A stretch of DNA of 64,000 bases from Asterochloris sp. CNOR1 (taxonomy: Eukaryota > Chlorophyta > Trebouxiophyceae > Trebouxiales > Trebouxiaceae), in assembly GCA_963969365.1 (NCBI GenBank), contig OZ017762.1, forward strand, positions 248,001-312,000, given 5' to 3'. The notes beneath the pieces are model-generated. The model was not told the origin of the DNA. It saw only the letters and a program-made list of their open reading frames with translations, and did not search any database. How positions within the stretch are numbered: position 1 is the first letter of the stretch; each line of letters starts with the position of its first letter. The translations under genes were made by a program, and so were the position numbers. Positions 30,201 through 41,799 of the stretch are shown here, piece after piece.

Positions 30201-32732
30201 CAGCGGGCTGCAATGATTGCCTTGCCCAAAAGCTAGAGTTGCACCCAGCTCCCACCTGGCATTGGCCGCCCACCATGGCCCGGCAGTGAGGGCTTGCATG
30301 CATTCTGGGCAGTGGCCTGGCCAGAGCCCCTTTGTGGCCCTCACACAGGCTGCACAGCGTGGGTTTTTTGTGGTCAAGATCCCAATGTCACAAGCACCTT
30401 AGACCTGGCGACGGCAGCTAGTACTGGCCCATCATTGAAGGGTGGCGTTCCTTCACACACGACAACTTAAGTCAGTGGGAAGAGGGGCGCAAGGTTCACA
30501 TGTGGCGAGGGCTGCCTTCACCGGCCCGGCCCTGCAGGCTGGCCTCCCTCACGTATCAGTGGTCAGCAGTGCAGCAAGGGTCTCACCGGATGACGGCGGC
30601 CTGTACTGCCCTGGCACTGAAGGCCGGCCTCGCTCAATAATGAGCCTTGCTGTGAAGAGAGGTGTGCAAGGCACTCACCTCAGCAAGGCTGCCCATAACG
30701 GCCCAGCGGCACAGGCTGGCGTCCCTCAGAAACCACTGTGTCAGTGGTTAACAGTGCAGCAAGGGTCTCACCTGATGCTGGCGGCCTGTACTGCCCTGGC
30801 ATTGAAGGCCGGCGATCCTGCCCGCTAGTCTGGCCTGGGCCCCCGCGGTTACTTTCACCCTGCCCCTGGCCGCCTGGGCCTCCAAGCTGCTGAGGTGGGG
30901 GGTAGGACCTTCCCTGCCCCTGGCCCTGGCCATCCCCCTGACTGCCGTTGCGGCCCAGCTGCTGCGGCGGAGGGTAAGACCTAGCCTCGCCCTGCAGCGT
31001 GTAGGTCACCATCAGGGCTGGCGCAGGGCATTTTGTTTATGTCCCCAGACAGCCCGACATACCCAGCTGCTGTGGCCTCGCCCTGCTCCTCACCACTGTT
31101 ACTCCAGGGGCAACAAATTTGTGGCTTGAAAGCAGACCCAACTTCAGACCAAGCTGCTCAGCACCACTACCTGCTGTGGCAGGTGGTAGGACCTGGCCTC
31201 AACCTGCAGCATGCTTATCACATGACACTGCAGCTGTCAACGTGCGGCTGTGGCCAACCTGCAGTGGCGACACCCCCCCCCCCCCCCCCCCCCCCCCCAT
31301 GCCTGCAACATAGAGGCCCAGCAGACGAGGATACGAGCTGGCCACCTCACCCTGCGGGGTACAGCTCACCTTCCAATATGCTGCATGGGGAATCTTAAGC
31401 AGACTCAAGACAGCACAGCAAGCGCAGCTGCTCTGGCAGTGGGTGGGGTCTGCCCTTCGCCTGCAGCCTGTTGCCCACAAGCTTATGACTTGACTGCCAT
31501 CAACGCAGCTGCCAAGGGAACCTCATGCAGCCTGAAGGCGGCACAGCAACCTCACAGGCCTCATGGTGGCCACATGCGCACCAGATGCAGTGAGAGCAAG
31601 CGTTGCCAGGCATCCCTCTCGCGCGTGATGCTGACTATCTGGGCCCGCACCAACCTTTTGAAGCCAGTCTCGCACACTCAAGCCCCCTTGGCATGCCAAC
31701 ATGGGGCGGCAGCACCCACTTGGCCAGACATTATGGTGTGCAGGCACAGATCCACCCACAATTTGCCTATGATGCATGAGGCACCAACAGGAACTGCACA
31801 GCGAGGTTGATGTTCACCCCAGGCAGGACATTGCCCACCGCCACACCTGCTGCTGTGGGGGGCGGTAGGGTCGCTGCCCATTGTCCTGTCCATTGCTGCC
31901 GCCCTGCTGCGGGGGCCGCTGCAGGTCGGCAGGGGGGCGGAACCCTCCCCCCTGCTGCTGCTGCTGCTGCCCTGGCTGCTGCTGTCGCTGATAGGGCTGC
32001 TGCTGGGGGCGATTCTGTTGATACTGGCCCTGTCCCTGGCCACGACCGCCACCACCCCTGCACAGTGAGAGGCATGGCGGCTCTAGAATGCCTGCTTTTC
32101 AGGCTGGCCTTTTGCCTGCAGTGTGCAACACATGCTGCCCCTGCCTTGCAAATGGTGCAGCACAGGTGACACGGCCTGCCATGGAGCACAATGCTGCAGC
32201 ATGCCTGCCTAATACTCCTCTCTGCAAGCAACAGGCATGCCCCCTTGCGCCTGCAAAAGGGTTGAGACGCCATCAGGCGCTGCACGTCAGCAAGCCTGCA
32301 ATGGTGCTGCAACCAAACTGGCGGGGCATGCTGGCCCTGCCTGGGCAGTAACCCAGGTGGCCTGCCGATGCTCCAAGCCATGCAGGCAGCTCTTTGCCAG
32401 CTTGGCTACAGCTGCAAACGTGCTTGTATGCATGCTTGCTGCTCCTGCCGGCGCATGCACATGATAACCCCTTGCAGCATGCATAGCAAGCTGCATAGAT
32501 ACTCACAAGCAGCGCAGCTGCAGGGATACTGTGCCTGCGGCCTGTCCAGTTCTCACTGTACTGCTGCTGGCAGGCCACAATGGCTAGAGCACTCAAAGCT
32601 GCAGCCACTGTGCTGGAGTGCAAGTGCCGAACCATTGTGGCCAAGCAGTATTCACCTGCCCCCTCCCCCGGCACCTCTGCCTCCACTACGGTATCCCCCG
32701 CCTCCGCTTCTGCAGATCACCTGAGACTGCAT
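27228..32732 (-). CDS. Organellar translation initiation factor IF-3 with RGG/Gln-rich N-terminal extension
   Basis: IF-3 prevents premature subunit joining and proofreads initiator tRNA on bacterial-type ribosomes. The IF3 N domain is in exon 28664-28879 (AAEVRLLGQDKENMGVMSYN; PPVCRIMD). The C domain spans about 28090-28190 (DLKELKVRPSTDVHDYEVRL), about 27708-27786 (VKFTLQFRGREMQYKEDG) and 27228-27340 (GRQMIMVVGPQKAQAQA, stop). Four in-phase upstream exons (32656-32732, 31847-32057, 30772-30991, 29627-29777) add about 219 residues before the first IF3 motif: Gly/Arg repeats, a poly-Gln tract, two SYPPPQQLG repeats and FSGRGGFSGGRGRGR. The start at 32732 follows an in-frame stop. Plastid or mitochondrial targeting cannot be decided, and the leader is not a classical transit peptide. 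Confidence 0.87.
28470..29050 (-). repeat. Duplicated IF-3 exon start and exon end around exon 28664-28879
   Basis: Upstream in gene order, 28963-29045 encodes a second version of the exon start (AERLLRKDKDSKLGVTSYIE against AEVRLLGQDKENMGVMSYNE) with a CTGCAG acceptor in the same phase, but it stops resembling IF-3 after about 26 residues. Downstream, about 28443-28480 (GTCTCCAAGAAGCAGCAGGG on minus) echoes the exon end GAGTCCAAGAAGAAGCAGAG. The upstream copy is long enough to be an alternative exon; the rest of the IF3 N domain is missing from it. Confidence 0.75.
30480..30835 (-). repeat. ~190-bp tandem duplication of an IF-3 exon end and following intron
   Basis: The real exon end encodes RPSMPGQYRPPAS with donor GTGAGACC (about 30768-30830). 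A copy about 185 bp downstream encodes RPSVPGQYRPPSS with the same GTGAGACC donor (about 30585-30645). The flanking intron also repeats (CAGTGCAGCAAGGGTCTCAC in both). The copy's donor is intact, but it lacks its own acceptor-defined exon. Confidence 0.85.
31040..31475 (-). repeat. Ghost copies of IF-3 exon start GEARSYPPPQQ and a 26-C run
   Basis: The true acceptor region (about 30957-30997) has GTAAGACCTAGCCTCGCCCTGCAG on the plus strand. Relatives are at about 31070-31095 (GCTGCTGTGGCCTCGCCCTG), about 31168-31208 (GTGGTAGGACCTGGCCTCAA then CCTGCAG), about 31340-31360 (CTCACCCTGCGGGG) and about 31430-31470 (TGGGTGGGGTCTGCCCTTCG then CCTGCAG). A run of 26 C residues lies at 31273-31298 in this intron. 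Confidence 0.65.
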
Positions 32733-32973
32733 TTGCCCGTTTTGCTTGACCGGCCCTAGCTAGGTCCAGCGGCTTCAGGAGCAGCAGCCAACAGATCCAG
32801 CAGAGAGACTTTGTCACAAACACAACCTGTGCAACAGCTGGCTGTGCAACAGCTGGCACCGAAGAGCGTCTCTCAGGCAGGCATCATTGCTTGGCTGTTT
32901 TGCACACAGGTGCTGCCCTTGAGGTGGAGATGATTTCCAGAAAGGTGTGGCCTGCAGGCAGTAGGGCAAAGCG
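32733..32973. promoter_or_regulatory. Probable bidirectional promoter, IF-3 / SF1
   Basis: The 241 bp between the divergent start codons must serve both genes. A short direct repeat, CAACAGCTGGC(T/A), occurs twice at about 32832-32856. There is no TATA box. Confidence 0.5.
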
Positions 32974-35900
32974 ATGACAGAGCCTGACACCCTGCCTGAT
33001 CCACCTTCCCTGGCGGAGCAACCTGCAGCAGAACCGGAGGGGCAGGTCGCAGCTGTCTTGGCAGAGGCTGTCGGCAATGCAGCGGCTGCACAGGCAGATG
33101 CCATGGATACAGAGCAGGCTGCACCCACAGAGACGGCCCCAGAGGTCAAGTTGGAGCCCGCAGAGGCCAAGGCAGAGCCAGTCAAGCTAGAAGTTACTGC
33201 CAACGGCGTCACAGGGGCAGCGCAGGTGTGTTCCCTTCACACAGATTGGCCCATGTTCTGAGGCAGGCAACTTCGTGCGAATTCTGAGGCACACATGTCT
33301 CTGACTTATGGCCTTGAGGAGATGCCAGAGTGGTCGGCTGCACTCATATCAGAGACAAAGCACAAAGTGCCCACTGCTTGCAGCAAGACCGCACTGGGAA
33401 GCAGCTGAGCCCGTTTGCTGGGCACACGCCTTTGGAGGATGAAGCTCAGCAGGCGGCCCGCTACTCAATGCGCTTGACGTCAGCCTGATGTAGCCCCCTG
33501 CCTGCATGGGACAGCCTGGGACGCGGCATGTGCTGGTTCCACCGGCTGAAGTGCGAGGGCTGATTTATCATGCGAGGGCTGACTATTCACAGTTGGCCCC
33601 TGCAAGTGTTCTCAAGCAAGCCGATGACCAGCAGACTCATCCAATCTACTGCTGCAGGATGGCACGGGGAAGAAGCAGCGCTGGGGGCCCCCTGCTGAGT
33701 ACGTCCCTCTGAAGGCTGACTCTCAGCAGCTGGCGCGGAAGCGGAAGCGCAAGTCGCGCTGGGAGGAGGCAGAGGCGGAGCCCAGCAAGGCGATTGTGGC
33801 TGTGCAGGGAGGCGCAGGATTCCCGCAGGAGATTGTGCTGAGCGGGGGCATCAAGGTGAGCTACTGCACGAACAGCCTTCAGAAAGACAGCAGGTTGCAG
33901 GCAGTCCCATTGTTGCCCAGCCACATGGGTCACATGGGCAGCAGTGAGTGTGTGCAGCAAAGAGACGTTGCTGTGAGACGCTGCCCAGACGGGCTGCAAC
34001 AATATGAAGAGGTGGTGCAGAGCAATCCTGAGTTGCCCAAGGAGAGGAATGCTCCGCAACGGCATGCAGTCGGCAAGATCATCTGCGACAGCCCTGCCTT
34101 CAAGGGTGTGGCAGGCATTCCCCTGGAATGCAGACCTGGTATTTCAGGAATACAAGGCACACCTGGTCATCTTTTCTGCGAAGCCAGTCTTGCTTATGGC
34201 GACTGCCATTGACTTAAGTTGTTCAGGCAGCCCAGGCAGGAGTTGAGTCTGGCCCTGGGTTCATGACAATGGCTGTGCTTCATGCATGTGGCAAGCAGCC
34301 CGGGCTTCTCTCAAGCTCAGCCCAGGATACACTGCCATGAACGAGCACTGAGGGGCAGCTTTGCCAAGTAGGTCAGGCAAGCTCTTCGTAGCACAGTGTG
34401 TGCTGAACCCATCTCTGGTGCCCATGCCTGCAGGTGGTACTGCCCCCTGCGCTGACAGGAGCCATCACCAGCAACGACCCCCACATCCGCAGCCTGCAGG
34501 AGCAGCTGAATGAGGTCAACCGCAAGATTCTGCGAAACGAGATGGACCTGCCGCCTGAGCACCTGAGGTCTCCCTCGCCCGAGCCCAGGTGAGGTTCTGC
34601 ACTGCTTGCTCATGCTTGCTTGCATCTGTGACTCCACAGCACGTACCCAGAGCATGCTAGGTCTCTGAAAATGGAGCCAGCATACGAGCTTCATCATACC
34701 CAAGGAGGTGTCTGGGGAAGTGCTGGCTGTAAGTCAGGGTCAGTGTGACCAAGAAGCTGGGAGCAGGGGTGCACTGCAAGGTGCATGCAGCTGTGCTGCA
34801 CCTCAGGGGTGAGATTGCCTGAGCCTGCTGTCTTCCTGTGCATGGCTTGACCTGTCCGCTGGCCAGGATTGTACAGTTCTGTGCAATGCCGGCTTTGTCC
34901 TGCACCACCAGCGGTCCTGAACGGCAACCCTCCTGCCCGATGGTCCGGGCTGAACATACCAACACATGCACAATCTGTAGACCACCTCGCCTGACTGGGC
35001 GTGCTGCTGCATATGTGCTGAGACTGCTGCGCCCAAGGGCATGGAAGTCCAACTTGGCTGTGTCGTGACCTCACCATACTGCTGTATGCATGACTGGATT
35101 GATGTGCTGGCTGTACGTCCATGTGAGACACTGAACCACAGTGCTCTGTCCAGCTCCCTGCAGTTGGAGTCCACATCCAGGCAAGAGCTTCTGCTGCCAG
35201 GCTTCTGTTTGAGCTGACCCCTGTCCTGTCCGCACTGCTGCAGGTACGACCAGAACGGTGTGCGCACTAACACACGCGAGATTCGATACAAAGAGAAGCT
35301 GATGGACCGGCGTCAGGTGCTGATTGAAGAGATGATCAAGGCCGATCCTACCTACAGGCCCCCTGTAGGTGCGCTGGGTGTGATGTGTTGAGGCCAGAAC
35401 CAGCCTAAAGAACAGTGGGGTTAGCCGGTAAGGTCTGTCTTACGTCTGGCTGAGGTGGCCCTGCACAAATGCGACATGTGCTGCACAGCACCGCTCCTGC
35501 CACAAGGAGAGTAAGTCTGGCATTCCCCCCGCCGCTTCACTGCAGTGTTGCTGCTGACTGCCATGCTTTGCCTGCTGTGCAGACTACCGGCCCCGCAAGA
35601 AGGAGAAGAAGATCTTCATCCCTCAGAAGGAGTACCCTGGCTACAACTTCATTGGGCTGATCATTGGCCCGCGCGGCAACACCCAGAAGCGCATGCAGAA
35701 GGAGACCAACACCAAGATTGCCATCCGTGGCAAGGGGTCGGTCAAAGACGGCGCTAGCCGCGACCCTAAGTATGACTATGGGGAAGAAGAGGAGCTGCAC
35801 GTGCTCATCTCAGGGGACACACAGCAGGATGTGAGCTGCTGGCTTCTGTGTACTGCGCGACGTGCTTGCTGTGAAGACGTGGGGTCATTCATTGTACGTG

Positions 35901-38900
35901 CTCCTGTCAGGGCCCCAAGGCAGGATGTGGCCTGGGCGGCTGGACAGCTGCTATCAGCTATGCAGCACAGAAGCGGCAGCCAAGTTGCAAGGCGGCAGCC
36001 ATGCAGACCCCGCAAAGCATGCATGAACCTGCTGCTGCAGGTTCTGCTGCTCAGGGGACCATCACAATCCACACCCTGCTCCACACACCCAGCAAGCTTG
36101 TTGCTGCACAGTGTGCTGCAGTCACCACACCAAGCCATGCACCCCAAACCCACCAGGCAGGCTTGTCGCTGCAGGTTGACGCGGCTGAGAGGATGATCCG
36201 GGACCTGCTGCGCCCTGAGGACGAATCCCGCAATGAGCACAAGCGCCTGCAGCTGAGGGAGCTGGCAGCCCTCAATGGGACCCTGAAGGATGAGGAGTTC
36301 TGCTTCCTGTGTGGCTCCGCCGGGCACAGGTGGGTATTGGAAACCACTTTATCCCTCTGTGGTTCAGGGCTTCTGTGTTGCCTGTATGGGGCAGGTGAGG
36401 TGTCCTGTCTCCCCTGTGGCTTGCAGGTGTGGCATCTGCGACATTCAAGGTGACAGCCTTAGTTGCGGCTTGCGTGTGGCCCAGCATGGCACGAGTGGTG
36501 TGGCTTCATGTGTCCTCTTGGGAGACCTTAGGTTAGCCACTTCGGCTCATGTTGGCTACAATGGCATGCTTGCAGGCAGACGGAGTGTCCCAACAACCAG
36601 CAGGAGATTTACAAGCTGCCTGAGAATGTCCAGGAGCAGGTGAGCTCAGCCAGACCCCGTCTTTGTTGTGTCAGAGGCCGCAGAGGAAGCCCTACTCTGT
36701 GGGACTCTTGCTGCCGTCACTCCTGCTGGCTGCTGCCGTACCTTCTTGCCTTGTAGCTGGCCACCGTGGCTCCCCCCATTGTTGCCAGCTGGCTGTTGCT
36801 TGGCAAGGTAGCCAACTGCTGCCCTGCCTGCAGCTGTCCAGGGACCTGCTGCATTCCAGCTATCCCTGCAGCCTGCCGTCACGTCATTGCCCCTGGTGAT
36901 CAGCATGCAAAGCGCTGTCTGCTAAATCTCACATTCATCACTGCCCCTGCCCTGTGCAGGTCAATGCCCTCTACCAGAAGGACATTGCCCGCATGGCAGG
37001 CGAGAAGGGCACGGCACCCATGGAGGACGAGTACAAGTCCTTCCTGGCGGAGCTGGGGGGCAAGGACCCAAGGGCTGCGGGCGGCGAGACCTCCAGGCCT
37101 GGCCTTGGCTCAGGTGATGAGCTGGTCTGAGCTCCTTTGAGCTGGTGCTTGGGGCTGCAAGGCCCCATGGGCCCCTGGGGTTCAGAGGGCAACCCTTGCA
37201 GGTCTCAGCTGGCGGCTATGCTTGCCACTGAATATGTTGGCCCTGCTGAGGGTGCAATGCCACCTTGTTCTGGCAGAAGAGGGCCAAAGCCTCCCCAACC
37301 TGCAGGACGCATCATCTCCATGCCTGTCCATGGAACGTGCGAGGCTCTGTTTGACAGGCTTTCTGGCTCAATGAGAGGCCCCAACGGGGGCCAACACCCC
37401 TTGCCTTGAATGTGACATGGCTGGCTTGCACGTCGGCCTCGCACTGAGCATGAAGCAGGCACCCTCACAGTCCAGTGGGAGACACCCCAGGCTTGGCCTC
37501 GGGTTAGGTAGTTCAGGCGGCCCTGGCCTGCATTGTGGTGTCTGGCAGCCTTGCTGATAGAGGCCTCTGTATGAGTTGCGGGTCCTTTGCAAAGAATTCA
37601 GGATGCATGAGTTGTCCACCATGTCTCCAGCTGACCTGTCCGCCTGCAGCTGTGTGGGAGCATCATGTCAAGCTGAGAAGGCCGCAGTTTAAGGACATGT
37701 CTCTTTGTAGCGCTCTTTAAAGATTGGTGTTTCCCCTGTCTCCCTGCAGCTGCGCGGGGGCCTCATGGCAAGATGAGGCCGGGCGACGAGTTCCCCGACG
37801 ACTGCAAGCTGTATGTGGGCAACCTGTCCCCCAACATCACCGATGAGACGCTGAAGGCCATGATCTCGCCCTTTGGAACGGTGCTGCACGCCATCGTGCT
37901 TATGGACCAGGTCACGCAGCAGAGCAGGTGAGAGGTCTGGTGCCTGGACAAGCTGCTTGTGAGCCACTCTAGGCTGCGACTGCGATCTCGCCGTTGGGCA
38001 CCGTGTTGTTCACCGTTGTGTCACGCAGCAGAGCAGGTGCGCCTTAGCACTTGACAGGGGCTGCTTGTTGGCTCACCCCAGTCTGCGGCTGCTATCACAC
38101 CCTTGGCAAGATTCTGCACGCCTGTGCTGACAAATGTCATCCTAGCTGGGCTCTGATGGTGGTGAGGTCAACCCCTGCAGCTGTGGTTTTTCACTGTATG
38201 TCAACAGGCCAGCACAGACCTTTTGCACACAGAACATGAGGACTTGGCGGGGTGCCCAGCAGCCTAGCTCAGGAGGACAGCACCTGCTGACCTAGCACCC
38301 ACAGCCGCTGTGGCCACGCCACAAGCCCACCATGTGTCATCAGGCACAGAGGCAACAGCATTTTTCATGCAGCCGCACTGCACGCCTGCCAAACGTGCAA
38401 GTGCTGCATGCCCTTGGTCAAAGCTTTGCCTGCTGTCCCAACCTGACCTGTGCTGTGTTGCGCATGCCTGGCTCTGGATCACTCCTGAGCACCCGCCTTG
38501 CTTTCCCCTCAGAGTACAAGCTCAACCAAATTCTATGTGCTGTGCTGCAGGGGGTACGGCTTTGTGCACATGGACAACCCTGGCAGTGCAGAGACGGCGT
38601 CCAGGGCTCTGTCAGGCAAGGTGGTGGATGGCAAGGCACTGGTGGTGCGGCAGAGGTCCCAGGCGCCTGGCAGTGGCGGCGGTGGCCCTGGTAAGCAGCA
38701 ATGCACTAGAGCTTGGCTTGTGGGGCGCACCTGCTGGTCCTGCCTGTGCTGCCGGTGCAGCAGAGGCCCCAGCCAGCGGTGGTGGGTAGCCAGCTGTGCG
38801 CATGCAATGCAAAGCCACGCCATGGGCTGCTGGTAGACAACTGCAGGCAAGACTGCTGGGGGCTTGGAGTGCACTTTATGCATCTCTGCACACTCCTCTT

Positions 38901-41332
38901 TGTGCATATGCACCTGTAGTCCTACTAGGCTTATTCACCAGCCTTTTTTATTGCCTGCAGGGCCTCCAAGACCAGAGGACCGGAGCGGTCCAAAGCCTCA
39001 GTTTGGGGTGGGAGACAGGGATGCAACCAAGCTGTTTGTGGGTGGTCTGATCCCTACAGCTAATGAGGACATGCTCAGAGAGGTGCGTTCCCTACAACTG
39101 AGGCCTGCAAGCACTGTCGGTCCTGCACTGCAGCCTAGAGATTGGCAGTCTTAACGTAGTACCATTGTCCTGTGCCCCTGTCCAGTAATTTCCATCTGAG
39201 CCTGAGTAGAACAGCCTTTGCCAGCCAGCCCTGCAGTCCTTTGCCAAGCCTGGCACTGCCTTCGTGTGCACCTCATTGCTGAGCTCAGCCACAATCCATC
39301 CCTGGCCTGCTTGCAGGCCTTTGGCAAGTTCGGCATTGTGCTGGATGTGCGCGTCATCACTGAACGCGACACAGGTGTCAGCAAGGGCTATGGTTTTGTG
39401 ACCATGGACAGCCCGGCCTCCTGCCAGAGTGCCATGAGGTGAGCTCGCCGGTTGCTGCTGCACACTGCAGATGTATTGGGATGACCTGCACAGGCCAGCG
39501 TGCCTTGTGGTCTGAGTAGCGCTGGTGCTGTGCTTCGTACACACTGCTTTGCATGATTTGTTGCATTGGAGACTTTCCGGCGGCAGTGCCTCCTGCCAGA
39601 CAGCTGAGACGCAATTGCCTTTGCAGCAGCCCTTTGCATGCCTTGTTGCAGGGGGCTGGCAGGGTTCCGGATCGGCGAAAAGCCTATCTCGGTGCGCATG
39701 GCTGGAGCCAACAAGTCAGCTGGAGGCGGCAGGGGCGACATAATGCCACCTCCAGGTCAGTCCACTGGCCTCCAGAATAGCTCCACCTGGGCCTTGCTGA
39801 GACCAAGCAGATGTGCAGCAGGGCTGGAGGAGGCCTGCCTGGAGCCTCATATCCTTGTGGTTTGCTTGCCAAGAGCCCCAGCGCTGCCCTTAGTGTTACA
39901 GACAATTGGCGGGTCAAGGTCATGCACCCCAAGCCAGGCTTGTGTCAGCTTGTCATGCCATGTGGTGCGGCGGCCATGGCTCAGCTGATGTGCCTGCTGC
40001 TCTGTGGGATATGGTTGATCACCGCTGCGCTAGGAAGTGGTGGCATCCTCAGCGCTGTGCTTGCTGTCCTGCAGGTATGGGGCGGCCCACGCTGCATGCA
40101 AACCCTCTTGCTGCTGTGACCTTCACTATGCATCTGTAACTTAGCTGCTAGGTTTGCTGCTCTGCAAACGGTGCTCTGTGCATCACCCCTGCTGCATCTT
40201 GGCCTTCACCATGGAAGCTGTGACTCAGCTGCGTCTGCTGTTTTGAAAGCCCCCAATCCGTTGTCCACGCCCTACGCAGCCACCCTGCACTGGGAACAGG
40301 GATGGTGTCATCAACCCTGGCGTCAGCATGTTGGGCCTCAGCCGCTGTGCTTGCTGACCTGCAGGCATGGGCGGGCCGCGTCCCATGCAGCCAGCATATG
40401 CTGGAGGTGCACCTCCGGGTCCCGGGATGATGCCGTATGGTGCCCCCCCGGGAGCGCCAGGGCCCTTCATGGGCGCCCCACCAGGCTATGGTCCGCCCCC
40501 AGGCAAGTGGCAGCGGCAGCCCCTCTGCTGGGGCTGGCTTCTGGTCCCTGGATGCAATCTGCTTTGACAGCAAGGCTGGCTGCTGTGACAGCGCAAGCTG
40601 CAGTGCCAGTCTCTCTGCTGGAGGCCTGCACTTGGTTTCCGGAAGTCACGTACCCGTGGCGGTGGGCCGAGCTGTCATGCCAGAGTTGTGGTGCTGATCA
40701 GCCCCTGCCAATTGTCAAACCCCATGCACTGTGTCTCTTACCTTTGTGTGCCTGTGCCCTGCATGCTGCTGTCTGCCCTGCAGTGGGGCTGACCTTGTGT
40801 TGTGTGCGTGCAGGCTACGGCCCCCCGCCTGGCTACGGCATGCCTGGCTACGGCCCTCCAGCTGGCTTCCCAGGCTATGGACCACCCGCCGGCTTCCCTG
40901 GTTACGGACCCCCAGCAGGTCTGATGCTCTCCGTGAATCCGGGCATGACTGACGTGTAGGCCGGCACAGCAGCCTGGACACGAGGCTTGACTCTCTGCAG
41001 TTTTCGTGCTGCAGCATGCTCTCCAGAGCAGCCAGGGCATGGCTGCTCTCCTGTATTCCCATGTGTCAGCTGAAGGGTTTTGTTTGGAGGAGCCCAGAGC
41101 CCAAGCTGGGCCTGGCAGTCCTGGCTCGGCGAGGTGCCATTGTGTCTGACAGTCGGCCACTGCCCCTGCAGGCTACGGCCAGCCGCCCACCAGTTATGGG
41201 CCCCCAACAGGGGCAGCGCCGGAAGCCGCTCCCGCTCTGCCCTCTGAGCCAGCACCTCCTCTGCCTGATGAGAGCACCAAAGTGCAGAGCGAGTATGAGC
41301 GTTTCATGAGCGAGATCGGGCTTCCCAAATGA
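32974..41332 (+). CDS. SF1: Splicing factor 1 / branchpoint-binding protein with two RRMs (806 aa)
   Basis: Binds the intron branchpoint early in spliceosome assembly. Sixteen exons (32974-33225, 33658-33855, 34434-34588, 35244-35368, 35583-35830, 36175-36329, 36576-36639, 36960-37113, 37750-37927, 38551-38690, 38961-39082, 39317-39438, 39652-39755, 40365-40502, 40814-40918, 41172-41332) total 2421 nt with every junction in phase. Order: acidic N-terminus; ULM-like RKRKRKSRW (about 105-115) for U2AF65; SF1-HH with phosphorylatable RSPSPEP; KH ([18 protein letters not shown]) plus QUA2; one zinc knuckle [17 protein letters not shown]1 ([15 protein letters not shown]); RRM2 ([15 protein letters not shown]); PGYGPP repeats; acidic tail ending EIGLPK. 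Plant SF1 normally has one RRM. The exon at 40365-40502 ends in a GC donor. Confidence 0.95.
37850..38130 (+). repeat. Ghost ladder of an SF1 exon end (RRM1, ...VTQQSR)
   Basis: The exon end GTCACGCAGCAGAGCAG|GTGAG (about 37911-37930) recurs at about 38020-38040 (GTCACGCAGCAGAGCAGGTGCG) together with its upstream context GCGATCTCGCCGTTGGGCAC (against ATCTCGCCCTTTGGAACG). A third, weaker copy is at about 38092-38130 (CACACCCTTGGCAAGATTCT). The first ghost keeps a complete donor about 110 bp downstream. Confidence 0.8.
40015..40400 (+). repeat. Ghost copies of SF1 exon start (GMGGPRPMQ)
   Basis: The region before the true acceptor (40310-40400; GCCGCTGTGCTTGCTGACCT, GCAGGCATGGGCGGGCC) is mirrored at 40045-40110 (CAGCGCTGTGCTTGCTGTCC, GCAGGTATGGGGCGGCCC, CATGCAAACC). 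Between them, GACCTTCACTATG...CTTAGCTGCT (about 40118-40160) repeats as GGCCTTCACCATG...CTCAGCTGCG (about 40200-40232). Confidence 0.75.
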
Positions 41333-41799
41333 CTGTTGCTTGACGTGGATGCCACACTTGTAGGACATGCCCCAGCACAGACTTTCACAGCATCTTTTGA
41401 CATCCTGTTTGACCAGGTCCATGGCAACATGTTCAATGAACATCACTCTGGCCTGACACCCCTAGATTGGTGGGCGTGCACCATCCTTTGTAGGCGGAGG
41501 TACATGCAGTGCTGTGACATCAGGGGTGAGCTCTTGCTCCAGAGAACATGGCAGTGTCTGACAGTCTGCTGTGACTTTGCAAAGGCATCCTTTTGTGCAG
41601 CAGAGGCATAGCAACCACGGCGATGGTCTGCAATACACTGCAGGGCGATCAGACTTCGCATTTGCTCTAGAAATGCATTACTCACTTGAAACACCTGTGA
41701 ATGTTCCAGCTTGTTGGACATCTGACGCAGGCTGTGAAATCCAGTGCTGGGCCACCCACACAATGTGCTCAGCAGAAGCCAGAAGGACTTATTAGGGCA

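Noticed and set aside
36424-36450. Possible second SF1 zinc-knuckle micro-exon (CGICDIQ) after TTGCAGG
   Set aside because: The flanking exons 36175-36329 and 36576-36639 already join in phase to give a complete CX2CX4HX4C. Adding the micro-exon breaks the knuckle. It may be a ghost of that region.
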